Assembly (NCBI GenBank): GCA_016707005.1
Contig: JADJIQ010000005.1
Span: 1,260,001-1,324,000, forward strand
From: Ignavibacteria bacterium
Lineage (GTDB): Bacteria > Bacteroidota > Ignavibacteria > Kapaibacteriales > Kapaibacteriaceae
Direction of reading: 5' to 3'
DNA: 64,000 nucleotides
The translations under genes were made by a program, and so were the position numbers. Shown here piece by piece: positions 56,501-64,000 of this stretch; the stretch's first letter is position 1, and each line of letters opens with the position of its first letter. The notes below the pieces were generated by a model, which saw only the letters and a program-made list of their open reading frames with translations, did not search any database and had not been told where the DNA came from.

Positions 56501-57267
56501 CGATCATATGTTACGATGCCGTAGAATGCTATCAGGGTAGCATTGTCATTCCACGATAGGTGACGAAGAGGGCGGGGCACCGACGGACCGCAGGCAACAA
56601 GGACACGCTTCTCTTCCTTGCCGTTCACTCGAGCTGTTGTGTACGGAGGAATAGGGTAGCGTGCAATTGGTGATCCAACATCTTGATATGCGGGGATAGG
56701 AATGTTTGAAGCGCCGTCTTCAGCTGTTGATACTCTGATAAAGGCAAATCGTTTGGATGTAGGAGCTACAACACATGCCCCTTGCGATGGAGATGATTGA
56801 TTCATGTATTGTCGGGTTACGATGCTGCTGTCTATGAATCTTCCTGTGGTCGGATCCATAGTCACCAGCGCTCCTACTCCATCTACTGGTGGTGTTTCAA
56901 AGACAATGTTTCCCAACTGGTTCCAATGCACGTTGCTACTGCCACGTTGTACCGTGTGCGCTCTTAGAGAATCACCGGTCGTCAAATCGCGCACAACAAT
57001 GAACGCACCACCGGCTGTTTCTTCGATTCGTACAAATGCAGGTATGGAGGGGGCTACAACAGGGTGTGAGGAAGCCACTACCGAAGTGAAATGAAATCTC
57101 GAAAAGAGAAACGTCGGTTCCCCGCTACCGTAGATGTTGGTGCGATAGAACCCAGCGGGCGCCGGTGACATGCGCTCAATGAGCACCGCATCAGGTTGTG
57201 CTGTTGAAATCGTGGCACCCAAAAGTGCCAACCACGCCATGATGACCAACATCAGTCTTCGTGCCAT
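53500..57267 (-). CDS. Giant secreted alpha/beta-hydrolase (lipase-like) with propeller and T9SS domain
   Basis: 1255 residues. Signal peptide to about residue 23. Residues about 30-420 look like a WD40/PD40 propeller (repeated SSQTTDLVWHCS and APSGSMLAYTVRPDGGQPHVFIS). The hydrolase core follows: the oxyanion motif ILVHGIW near residue 570, and nucleophile Ser641 in VVGHSLGPVLMRY, as in PGAP1- and triacylglycerol-lipase-like enzymes; LISLDSPHLGSP is also typical. Ig-like and PKD-like segments (PPVADAGADTLINAPGTIELNGSLSHDPE) precede the final T9SS domain (FNVYPNPCTGILNI ... LTRGVYDVAIS). Probably a surface esterase/lipase. Eighteen bases after the IgGFc-binding-like gene. Confidence 0.8.
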   Translation of the reverse strand: MARRLMLVIMAWLALLGATISTAQPDAVLIERMSPAPAGFYRTNIYGSGEPTFLFSRFHFTSVVASSHPVVAPSIPAFVRIEETAGGAFIVVRDLTTGDSLRAHTVQRGSSNVHWNQLGNIVFETPPVDGVGALVTMDPTTGRFIDSSIVTRQYMNQSSPSQGACVVAPTSKRFAFIRVSTAEDGASNIPIPAYQDVGSPIARYPIPPYTTARVNGKEEKRVLVACGPSVPRPLRHLSWNDNATLIAFYGIVTYDRPYPTDTTRTYRVGSEGIFVVDIFSREVREIRTTKNVAAEHPDQFFFAPSGSMLAYTVRPDGGQPHVFISNAAVGGPGSDLGNGMFISSQTTDLVWHCSPWTRSGGRLIINRNDGSLITRPHCGSDMVMVDGTTQQQTFLSAQSADVDARSFTPSVMILDPWPDLINNAGEIRTDAWMMLPRTHQVRGCAADGASRLVLRIVVPSWMNDAVSVSLLPENCAEGAYGHPDRDGWLSAAGSEVSQARVSVKPIVENGVGICGVVYHAPEDFVAEQSDTARTLRKIRLAVTARDVQSFIDIEIVRPPLILVHGIWSSPALFNNFAPITTASSSDPRFHITRLDFAGQSSKPVDDIIGRWGTGIPVRLESSIVNTYTDHVAVRGDVVGHSLGPVLMRYMAASRLPTVFTRRNGGAGHVHKLISLDSPHLGSPYCSILADAVVNNPVRAALLDKALAAFVVKGTIQDPASGGIVGDLRPTSSVITVSAFPDYLSLQPRLHTIASVVTTEQEEANDYLIDLIDVIGGLDLSSNTFSFVFNGAPNDLTVSENSQKAGLLFDHDPERTTLLRGVAHSDGFSETIGVCNSASGASQRVLQLLHAPSNGPEFSSKATTLPPGIRTSSTGDHDVSLGMQAILDPTPLIFINGPSPDATIVPGSTITVSVEPLDGVTLDRVILVYRGTVASDSLAPFTFDFGIPMSSALGPMDIVALGVVNNATSNDLSTSTMINIQGPASCSALYFSGDSVLTLDGIHSKQPLDLVARFHDGYERNVERDQNTVYISRDSSICIPEDGWVRMIGEGSTYIVAKRCGLADSLRIECTSADLPPVADAGADTLINAPGTIELNGSLSHDPERGPLDYRWWIHAKPPSGSSTIGDVTAKQTSIAIESDGLTVVGLDVADSTGKHDTAWRFIRVGSATSVNGLPSPSACFNVYPNPCTGILNIMGFDLENVTSVTITNLLGISQIFPVKNTTGTTLVVGLDTLTRGVYDVAISPTRHRLVTFIPE

Positions 57268-57285
57268 ATGGCCCCCGTGGAATTG

Positions 57286-58608
57286 CTACTTTTTCAATAC
57301 CGTACTCCCGCCGAAGCCGTAGGCGTCGTAGATGTTGTGCCCGACCCCAAGGCCATGGACGAACACACCGAAAGGTTCCTCAGACGCGATGATGTGTGTC
57401 CCGGGGGTAACCCGAACCGATGCCCAACGATGATCGCTTGCATCGTGCTCATTAATGAGTGAGTCGTCAAGGGGCTTTCCATCTATCAAGACATCCTCAT
57501 CGTGATCTGGCGGAAGGATCACGGTGATGTAATTCTCCCACCCCTTACCGCTCACCGTTGAGATCATATGCTCGCGCGCATAATCTGCGCTGCCTGGTAT
57601 GGTGATCAAGCAGGGGTCGCCGATACTATCGCCGGACTTATAGCCTGGTGTAAGTAGCATAACCTGAATCACCTGATCTGCCTCGATCCACACCGGCTCA
57701 CGTCTTCTGTCGAGGTCTGTGAACCCCTGCCCAGGCAGATTGTCGATCCTTTTGCCATTGACGGAAAGAGCCGCCCCCTCCGATGTCGCGATCACCCGAA
57801 CAATGGAGAAGTCTCGGCCTTCGAGCGGGGGAACAAAGACACTCTTGCTGAGTGACGATAGGGGCAACAACTGCTCGTAGAGAGGATTGCAGGCTTCTGT
57901 TTTAGCAGGGACGTAGGCACAATTGTGACCCGAGACAACGGCAACGGGCGCTGTAGAGGTGATGAGGGTACCCGTCGGATCACATGGTTGATCTTTGTTG
58001 AAGGGGGCGCTATAGGTCCATACATCGCCTCTATCAAGCATGATCATGAAGCCTTCAGCGAGAGTTGAGTCAAACGCAATGCTGGGGGCAGGTCCCGAGA
58101 TCTTCACCTGCGTGCCGTCTGTAGTTCCGATGATCGAGAACTGTCCAATGAGATCGTTAGCCAGTTTCCCATAGCTCGCTACCACGTACGATGTGCCGAT
58201 CTGTCTCGTAGAGTGAACTGCGAAAGCCTCTGAGGACTGAAACCGTGAGCTTAGCGCTGTGATCGCCAAGGCAGTATCCGCTGTTATGAAAACGGTGTGA
58301 GCGGAGGAACCGGCGTTAGCCACGATAGGCTCGCCAGGGAGCGAGACCGTGGTTGAGGTGCCGGGGCTCAACGTCAGTGTTGTATCAAAACCCACCGAAG
58401 GGATCCTAACGCGGGCTGAAGTTGCAGCATTGGAGCCCATGGTGACCGAGTGTTGGAGGCCTTTGGGACGTGTAGAGTCCGTGTCTCGGTACTTTGTGTG
58501 GTTGGCTCTGAAATTCAGCGGGAAGCAAAAGATGTACTCCTCTGCTGAGACCAATGGAATGGCAAGGGCAAGGAAAAGTGCCAATGGTACGAGGCGGCAG
58601 ATACCCAT
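57286..58608 (-). CDS. Secreted IgGFc-binding-like protein
   Basis: 440 residues. Signal peptide (LALFLALAIPLVSAEEY at about 8-22). The pattern YVVASYGKLANDLIGQFSIIGTTDGTQVKISGP, then SGHNCAYVPAKTEACNPLYEQLLPLSSL and HGLGVGHNIYDAYGFGGSTVL, matches the IgGFc-binding N-terminal family found on many Bacteroidota surfaces. No T9SS tail is visible. The name is historical; the bacterial ligand is unknown. The start is set at 58608 (MGICRLVP) since 19 upstream residues lie before the signal peptide. Confidence 0.75.
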   Translation of the reverse strand: MGICRLVPLALFLALAIPLVSAEEYIFCFPLNFRANHTKYRDTDSTRPKGLQHSVTMGSNAATSARVRIPSVGFDTTLTLSPGTSTTVSLPGEPIVANAGSSAHTVFITADTALAITALSSRFQSSEAFAVHSTRQIGTSYVVASYGKLANDLIGQFSIIGTTDGTQVKISGPAPSIAFDSTLAEGFMIMLDRGDVWTYSAPFNKDQPCDPTGTLITSTAPVAVVSGHNCAYVPAKTEACNPLYEQLLPLSSLSKSVFVPPLEGRDFSIVRVIATSEGAALSVNGKRIDNLPGQGFTDLDRRREPVWIEADQVIQVMLLTPGYKSGDSIGDPCLITIPGSADYAREHMISTVSGKGWENYITVILPPDHDEDVLIDGKPLDDSLINEHDASDHRWASVRVTPGTHIIASEEPFGVFVHGLGVGHNIYDAYGFGGSTVLKK

Positions 58609-58664
58609 AACTAAGACCCTCGGGTTATATGGGGCAAATATGGCTGTAAATGACCACCTATTCA

Positions 58665-58697
58665 TTTGCCACGTCCGGAGTAATTCCCGTATCTTTG
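58665..58697 (+). promoter_or_regulatory. Bacteroidetes-type promoter of the EF-G gene
   Basis: TTTG at 58665-58668 and TATCTTTG at 58690-58697 with 21 bases between, matching the TTTG / TAnnTTTG consensus. The expected start point near 58704 gives an 80-base leader that contains AGCCCCTT at 58728-58735. Confidence 0.6.
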
Positions 58698-58784
58698 TGG
58701 TCTTTACCGCTCCGGGACTGCCTAGTCAGCCCCTTTGTCATTTGACGGTGCGGCTTCTCACAAACTTTTCTTAGGTGACCTGCT

Positions 58785-60878
58785 ATGGCAGATCTGTCGA
58801 AAATCCGGAACATTGGGATCAGTGCCCACATCGACTCCGGTAAAACGACGCTGTCCGAGCGCATCCTGTATTACACGGGTAAGATCCATGCAATCCATGA
58901 GGTGCGCGGTAAGGACGGCGTAGGCGCAAAGATGGACTCAATGGATCTTGAGCGCGAAAAAGGCATCACGATCCAGTCGGCCGCTACGTATTGCACGTGG
59001 GGCGACTACGATATCAACCTCATCGATACTCCAGGCCACGTTGACTTCACCGTGGAAGTGGAACGCGCACTCCGCGTTCTCGACGGTGCTGTTCTCGTGT
59101 TGTGCTCGGTGGCTGGTGTTCAATCGCAGTCCATCACGGTGGATCGTCAGATGCGTCGGTACAACGTTCCGCGTTTGGCCTTCATCAATAAGTGTGACCG
59201 CTCGGGTGCCAACCCTGACCGCGTAGCCGACCAACTTCGTGAGAAGCTCGCACACAACCCAGCATTCGTAACGTATCCTATCGGCCTCGAAGACAGGCTC
59301 GAAGGGGTGATCGATATCATCGCTATGAAGGCTATTTACTTCGACGGCGAAGGTGGATCCAACATCCGCAAGGAAGAGATCCCGGCTGACCTCATGGACA
59401 AGGCGAAGGATCTTCGTCACCGTCTCATCGAAGTTGCCGCAGATTTCGACGATGCGCTGATGGAGAAGTTCCTTCTTGATGAGCAACCAACTCCGGCAGA
59501 ACTTACAGAAGCTGTTCGCAAGGGTACACTCTCGATGAAGATGACGCCGGTGTTCTGTGGCTCTGCCTACAAGAACAAGGGTGTTCAAACACTTCTCGAT
59601 GGTGTAACTGCTCTTCTCCCGGCTCCGGCTGATGTGAAGAACGAGGCACTCGACCAAGACAACAACGAAGCTCGCGTAACACTTCAAACGAATCCGGACA
59701 AGGATCTCGTGATGTTGGCGTTCAAGCTCGAAGACGGTCGGTATGGTCAGCTCACGTACATGCGCATCTACCAAGGCACGATCAAGAAGGGTGACTCGAT
59801 CATCAACATTGCCAATGGCAAGAAGGTGAAGGTCCCACGTCTCGTTCGTATGCACTCGGATGACATGAACGAAATCGATCAAGCCTCGGCAGGTGATATC
59901 GTGGCCATGTTCGGCGTTGACTGTGCATCCGGTGATACGTTCACGGACGGCAACGTGCGTTACACAATGACGTCGATGTTCGTCCCTGATCCTGTTATCG
60001 AACTCGCTGTTGCTCCAAAGGACAAGGCCGGTTTGGTGAACTTCTCGAAGGCTCTCAACCGCTTCACGAAGGAAGATCCAACCTTCCGTGTGATGCGCGA
60101 TGAAGAATCCGGTGAGACGATCATCAAGGGCATGGGCGAACTTCACCTTGAGATCTACATCGAGCGTATCAAGCGTGAATACAACACGGAAGTAACTGTT
60201 GGTCGTCCAAAGGTTGCCTTCCGCGAAACGCTTACCCAGCTTGCTGAATTCAATTACACGCACAAGAAGCAAACAGGTGGGTCGGGTCAGTTCGCCCGCG
60301 TGGGTGGATTCATCGAGCCGTTGCCGGGTGACGCTGTTGAGAACTACGAGTTCGTGGATGACATCGTTGGTGGTGTGATCCCTCGTGAATACATCCCAGC
60401 GTGCGATAAGGGCTTCAAGGAGTCGATCCTCGAAGGTTCATTGATCGGTCAGCCGGTTGTACGAGTTCGTGTAACGATCAACGATGGTGCTAGCCACGCA
60501 GTTGACTCGTCGGAAATGGCCTTCAAAACGGCTGCCATCATGGCATTCCGCGAAGCCTATTCTGCAGCGAAGCCAACCATCCTCGAGCCGATCATGAAGC
60601 TCGAAGTCTCTGTTCCTGATGAATTCCAAGGTTCGGTGATCGGTCAGCTCAACCAACGCCGCGGCGTTATCATGGGTACCGATTCGGACGCGGGATACGT
60701 TACGGTTGAGTGCGAAGTTCCACTCTCTGAGATGTTCGGCTATTCAACCGATCTTCGTTCTGCCACACAAGGCAAGGGTGAGTTCTCCATGGAATTCAAG
60801 AAGTACCAACCGGTACCTCGCAACATCCAGGAAGAAATGATCAAGGAACACCAGAAGAAGCGCGCCGAAGGGAAGTGA
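58785..60878 (+). CDS. fusA: Elongation factor G, mitochondrial/spd-EFG1-like subtype
   Basis: 697 residues. G1 motif AHIDSGKTTL near residues 14-23, G3 DTPGHVDF and G4 NKCD are intact, followed by domains II-V. The switch region GKDGVGAKMDSMDLEREKGITIQSAAT has Ser after the first Asp pair and the MDSMDLE pattern typical of mitochondrial EF-G1 and the spirochaete/planctomycete/delta-proteobacterial EFG1, unlike canonical bacterial MDWMEQE. Catalyses translocation with GTP. It stands alone: no rpsL, rpsG or tuf next to it. It has its own promoter and terminator. Confidence 0.95.
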   Translation: MADLSKIRNIGISAHIDSGKTTLSERILYYTGKIHAIHEVRGKDGVGAKMDSMDLEREKGITIQSAATYCTWGDYDINLIDTPGHVDFTVEVERALRVLDGAVLVLCSVAGVQSQSITVDRQMRRYNVPRLAFINKCDRSGANPDRVADQLREKLAHNPAFVTYPIGLEDRLEGVIDIIAMKAIYFDGEGGSNIRKEEIPADLMDKAKDLRHRLIEVAADFDDALMEKFLLDEQPTPAELTEAVRKGTLSMKMTPVFCGSAYKNKGVQTLLDGVTALLPAPADVKNEALDQDNNEARVTLQTNPDKDLVMLAFKLEDGRYGQLTYMRIYQGTIKKGDSIINIANGKKVKVPRLVRMHSDDMNEIDQASAGDIVAMFGVDCASGDTFTDGNVRYTMTSMFVPDPVIELAVAPKDKAGLVNFSKALNRFTKEDPTFRVMRDEESGETIIKGMGELHLEIYIERIKREYNTEVTVGRPKVAFRETLTQLAEFNYTHKKQTGGSGQFARVGGFIEPLPGDAVENYEFVDDIVGGVIPREYIPACDKGFKESILEGSLIGQPVVRVRVTINDGASHAVDSSEMAFKTAAIMAFREAYSAAKPTILEPIMKLEVSVPDEFQGSVIGQLNQRRGVIMGTDSDAGYVTVECEVPLSEMFGYSTDLRSATQGKGEFSMEFKKYQPVPRNIQEEMIKEHQKKRAEGK

Positions 60879-60905
60879 TCCCGGCCGTGCATCCACGATG
60901 ATTTC

Positions 60906-60940
60906 AAAAGCCTCTGTGCCTTCGGCACAGAGGCTTTTTC
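60906..60940 (+). terminator. Terminator of the EF-G gene
   Basis: Perfect 15-pair stem AAAAGCCTCTGTGCC / GGCACAGAGGCTTTT with a three-base TTC loop, running into TTTTTC. 28 bases after the stop codon. Confidence 0.93.
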
Positions 60941-61062
60941 TGTATTGGGGAGCCCCTTGCCCTCGGTTTGACATCGGAGAATAGCCGCAAAGTGGTACGA
61001 ACAGGATCGGCTCGGATTCGTTGATGGACGTACTTCCATTAACGAACAGATGAGGATCGATC

Positions 61063-63321
61063 ATGAAGACCATCTTGGCCTTTGTTGCACTTCAAATACT
61101 CAGCATTGCCGCGGTACATGCTGGCGAAGAGTGGTATGCTACGCAGACACCTGCATGGTATGCTCTGCGTGACGTGGGAATGCAGAACAACCTCGTGGGG
61201 TATGCCGTGGGTGACACGGCAACGCTGTTGCGCACCACAACGGGTGGACGTACGTGGGATCGAGTAGACGTGCCGCCAGCCCCCTCACTAACGAATGTTG
61301 ACCTGAATGCCGTTGCTGTGATCCCGAACGGGGAAATGCTTGCTGTTGGCACAGAAGGCAGGATCGTCAGGACCCTGGACGGAACTACCGCAGAGGTGTT
61401 TGTTCCCGATGCCGGATGGGAATTGTCAGACGTTGCCTTCGTTAGCGAACGTGATGTAGTGATCATCGGGAAAGATGCAGACGGCCTTCCGCTGATCGCC
61501 TACTCCACGGATACGGGCGCCACATATACACGGGTACCTGCTCCGACTGAAGCCTTCACACCACATGCCGTTGCGTTCTTCTCGAACGGACTGGGGTTTG
61601 TTGTTGGTTCGCGACAATCAGAAGGCACGGTAGGACAGGGTATCGTGTTCCGTTCAACCGACGGCGGACGAACATGGAGTGGCGTGCTGAGCGCTCCGGA
61701 CATCGCCTTTACAACGATCGGACTTGTTGGTGGAGACATCCTTGTTGGTGGAGTGACGGAAATGAGCCAGGGTGCGCTGTACCGCTCTACCAATGCCGGA
61801 GAGGACTGGACAAAGGAGACCCATGAAGAACTTGCGATGCTCTCGAGCATCATCGGCCTGTCGAATGGAAACGCGATCGCCTCCGGATATCGGTATCAGA
61901 TTCAAGGTGATGATATGACACTTGTGATGTCGCAGTTCCGAAGCAGTGACGCCGGAGTGAACTGGAGCATCAGTGATATCGCAGACGGGTATCAAGGACT
62001 TGGAAGAATGGCAGCGGCAACAGACCGAGCCATCATTGTTGGTGATAGCGGACGTGCATGGGTGCGCTGGTATGACCTGCAACAAGCCCCTTCTGAAATT
62101 CATTTCGCTGTAAAGCATGTAGAGTTTGGGACCGTGATCCGCAATGCCGCTCGTGACACAACAGTGGTGGAGATCCTTCAGAATAGGTCGTTCGAATCAC
62201 GTCGGATCAAGGAAATCGTCCTTGCAGATGCGAAGAGTGAGTTCTTTCTGATGGACAACTACGACGAGGTGGAAGTTGGTCCCCAGTCATCACTGAACAT
62301 GAACCTTCGATTCATTCCGCAAGGTGTTTGGCAGCACTGGGCGGTACTCTACATCAAGTTCGACAACGGTGAAGATCATGCGATCCACTTGAGCGGAAGC
62401 ATGACTGTTGAAACACCAAACAGTCCGATAACGGTCTTGCAGCCATACATCGATCTCGGAGAAGTAAACAATCCACTAGGTCAGTCCATGAATGCCGGTG
62501 AGGTCTTCCGCAATGACGGTACAGAGGCCGTTACGATCACCGCCCTCACATTTGAGAATGGAGACATCCACGCCTTTGCTGCTGAGAATGTTGACCTGCC
62601 GATGACGATCGAACCCGGAGGATCCTTCATTCTTGATCTGCGCTTTGAACCCTCTGCTCGCGGACTCTATCGCTTTGACGTGGTTGTGAATGTAGCCGAT
62701 ACACAAGTCCGTGTCCCCGTTGTTGCGAGAAGCCGGGTTGAAGGCTTCAACGATATCGTGAACTTCGGTGATGTGAAGGTCAACACCACCGTCACAATGC
62801 CGGTTGTCTTCGACGCTCAGGCCTGGGGCAATGTGTTTGATGCAGTAGTATTCGATCCTGCGATCGATCCATTCTCCATCGTCGACGTACATGGTGAAAA
62901 CAACGGATGGGTTACAGCAAGGGTCCGTGCCACACCGCCTATCGAGGGAGTCGTTATCACTCCGCTCTTCGGTAATTGGGGCTTCGGAGGAGAGCAGAAC
63001 GCATGGACGCAGCGATATGTTGTGGTGATGAATGTAACGGACAGAACGTCGGATGTGGACGACGATGTTCTTGCATCTTCCATGATCATAGCGCCACAAC
63101 CGGCCTACGATCATGTGCTCTTGCGAAATGCAAAGCTCACAGGCGACGTGACAGTAGAAGTCGTAGATATGCAGGGGGCTCCTGTTCTTACGCACCGTCT
63201 CGGCGACACCGGGCGCGGCCTTGATGCAATGCTCAACCTCGGAAGCATCAATGCCGGTGTCTACGTCCTACGACTGAAAACAGCCACCCAGAGCCACGCA
63301 ATGCCGATCGTCGTTCGTTGA
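61063..63321 (+). CDS. Secreted BNR/YCF48-like propeller protein with T9SS domain
   Basis: 752 residues. Signal peptide to about residue 20 (VHAGEE). N-terminal propeller (about 25-340) of BNR/YCF48 type: TTTGGRTWDRVDVPP, STDTGATYTRV, STDGGRTWSGV, STNAGEDWTKE, SSDAGVNWSI are five Asp-box-like repeats. Residues about 345-640 form Ig-like choice-of-anchor domains (FGTVIRNAARDTTVVEI). The end (MIIAPQPAYDHVLLRNAKL ... SINAGVYVLRLKT) is a T9SS sorting domain. Probably surface-attached; sialidase activity is not implied by Asp boxes alone. Its stop lies seven bases from that of the next, convergent gene. Confidence 0.83.
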   Translation: MKTILAFVALQILSIAAVHAGEEWYATQTPAWYALRDVGMQNNLVGYAVGDTATLLRTTTGGRTWDRVDVPPAPSLTNVDLNAVAVIPNGEMLAVGTEGRIVRTLDGTTAEVFVPDAGWELSDVAFVSERDVVIIGKDADGLPLIAYSTDTGATYTRVPAPTEAFTPHAVAFFSNGLGFVVGSRQSEGTVGQGIVFRSTDGGRTWSGVLSAPDIAFTTIGLVGGDILVGGVTEMSQGALYRSTNAGEDWTKETHEELAMLSSIIGLSNGNAIASGYRYQIQGDDMTLVMSQFRSSDAGVNWSISDIADGYQGLGRMAAATDRAIIVGDSGRAWVRWYDLQQAPSEIHFAVKHVEFGTVIRNAARDTTVVEILQNRSFESRRIKEIVLADAKSEFFLMDNYDEVEVGPQSSLNMNLRFIPQGVWQHWAVLYIKFDNGEDHAIHLSGSMTVETPNSPITVLQPYIDLGEVNNPLGQSMNAGEVFRNDGTEAVTITALTFENGDIHAFAAENVDLPMTIEPGGSFILDLRFEPSARGLYRFDVVVNVADTQVRVPVVARSRVEGFNDIVNFGDVKVNTTVTMPVVFDAQAWGNVFDAVVFDPAIDPFSIVDVHGENNGWVTARVRATPPIEGVVITPLFGNWGFGGEQNAWTQRYVVVMNVTDRTSDVDDDVLASSMIIAPQPAYDHVLLRNAKLTGDVTVEVVDMQGAPVLTHRLGDTGRGLDAMLNLGSINAGVYVLRLKTATQSHAMPIVVR

Positions 63322-63327
63322 GACAGA

Positions 63328-64000
63328 TCAGTAATTCAGCGAAGACTCAACGGATGCTGCCTGTGTAGGCGTTGTGGATCCAAGCCATGATTCAATGCCG
63401 GCGGATCTCACAGCATCGAACGGAGATGGATTGGAATGCGCACCAAGCCTTGCGATGAGTTCGTCGCGAAGCTTGGTGCGCTCGCGTGGTAGCCTTGCGT
63501 CAGCAAGTCTGCGGAAGTAACTCAATGTGGCATCGAGCCGCGCGTTGCGAAGCTTCCGTGTTGATGCAAGTCTCGTGAGAGAGCGAACGGAAGATCGGAG
63601 CGAGTCGTTGTCGCCATCGTCTGCTGCCATGCGAAGCTGCAGCAATCGAGCGGCGATGTGTAGGTCCGTGCGCACAGCGTCGCTCTCGGCGAACACATTG
63701 CGAAGCCACACGCCGGCTTCACGTTCCAAACGTCTGTCCACGCACACTCTTGCAGCAAGGAATGAAGCAGCGATCCGCGATTGGTCCGGGATCTGGTCGT
63801 AAAGGGCCTTGTATCGTTCCTTGAGATACGGCAAACGCTCTATCACTCGTGTATGATCACCCGTGATCACGGCAAATCCCAATTCTGTGGTCATCGCTCG
63901 GTAGAAGCGTTTCACGTCGATGTTGCGTGTGGGTTTGCCTCCGGCCGGGTCCCACAACCGATCTGCATGAAGGAGATACTGATCAAAGTGGCGGGCATCG
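63328..64000 (-). CDS. C-terminal part of an unknown protein, cut by the window end
   Basis: At least 224 residues; the frame stays open from 63957 to the right edge (reading ARHFDQYLLHADRLWDPAGGKP just upstream), so the TTG at 63957 is not the real start. Helical, Arg/Leu-rich, with two-helix periodicity (RIAASFLAARVCVDRRLEREAGVWLRNV, LHIAARLLQLRMAADDG) that suggests a TPR-like or helical-repeat protein. No family recognised. Ends SLNY. Confidence 0.65.
   Translation of the reverse strand, partial: DARHFDQYLLHADRLWDPAGGKPTRNIDVKRFYRAMTTELGFAVITGDHTRVIERLPYLKERYKALYDQIPDQSRIAASFLAARVCVDRRLEREAGVWLRNVFAESDAVRTDLHIAARLLQLRMAADDGDNDSLRSSVRSLTRLASTRKLRNARLDATLSYFRRLADARLPRERTKLRDELIARLGAHSNPSPFDAVRSAGIESWLGSTTPTQAASVESSLNY

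Noticed and set aside
58938..60272. 444-residue open frame opposite the EF-G gene
   Set aside because: Codon-bias artefact of the EF-G sense frame.

Overview
The window looks like a chromosomal segment of a member of the Bacteroidota/Chlorobi (FCB) group, perhaps a Kapabacteria- or Ignavibacteria-like lineage (inference). The evidence is: at least nine large secreted proteins ending in type IX secretion (T9SS)-like C-terminal sorting domains; two promoters of the Bacteroidetes type (TTTG, 20-21 bases, TAnnTTTG) before the tRNA/ribosomal/rpo cluster and before the EF-G gene; and moderate GC. There is no phage, integrase, IS element or CRISPR array. Base composition is fairly even, except that the RCC1-repeat gene near 51 kb looks AT-richer.

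Layout. 0-2.4 kb: MlaE-type permease and an asparagine-synthase-like protein. 2.4-6.7 kb (minus): giant secreted subtilisin-like protease. 6.8-8.9 kb: CIRCE operator and groES-groEL. 9.0-12.6 kb: chain of overlapping housekeeping genes (TatD hydrolase, tcdA, FAD oxidoreductase, YtqB-like methyltransferase) followed by a glutathione peroxidase. 12.6-16.9 kb: second overlapping chain (OmpA/PD40 protein, maf, a lone sugar-type ABC permease, plsY). 16.8-21.3 kb (minus): YfhO membrane protein, unknown protein, aspartate kinase. 21.4-28.0 kb: secretion block (DUF1800, DUF1501 with Tat signal plus T9SS tail, glycosidase-like protein with a frameshift before its sorting domain, lipoprotein). 28.0-31.2 kb: HNH nuclease, carA, acyltransferase, with unusual short repeats.

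31.2-43.3 kb is the conserved tRNA-Tyr/Gly/Thr/Trp, secE, nusG, rplK, rplA, rplJ, rplL, rpoB, rpoC cluster. tuf, which commonly lies between the tRNA-Thr gene and secE, is absent; an array of eleven 8-bp TGAC repeats occupies the spot between tRNA-Thr and tRNA-Trp. Spacers between the protein genes carry hairpins, including a good L10-leader candidate and a possible L1 site. 43.3-58.6 kb is mostly secreted proteins (beta-helix/histidine-phosphatase fusion, glycosidase-like, RCC1, propeller-lipase, IgGFc-binding-like) plus a dicarboxylate symporter and an MFS transporter. 58.7-60.9 kb is a free-standing EF-G of the mitochondrial/spirochaete-planctomycete subtype. The window ends in a BNR-type T9SS protein and a truncated unknown gene.

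The most unexpected signal is not a gene: the G-rich word AAGGGGCT / AGGGGGC (both orientations) occurs about once per kb, far above chance by my manual count, inside genes and in the spacers that flank the most highly expressed genes. It behaves like a genome-wide DNA motif (compare HIP1 in cyanobacteria, Chi sites or uptake sequences) and is the best candidate here for something undescribed.
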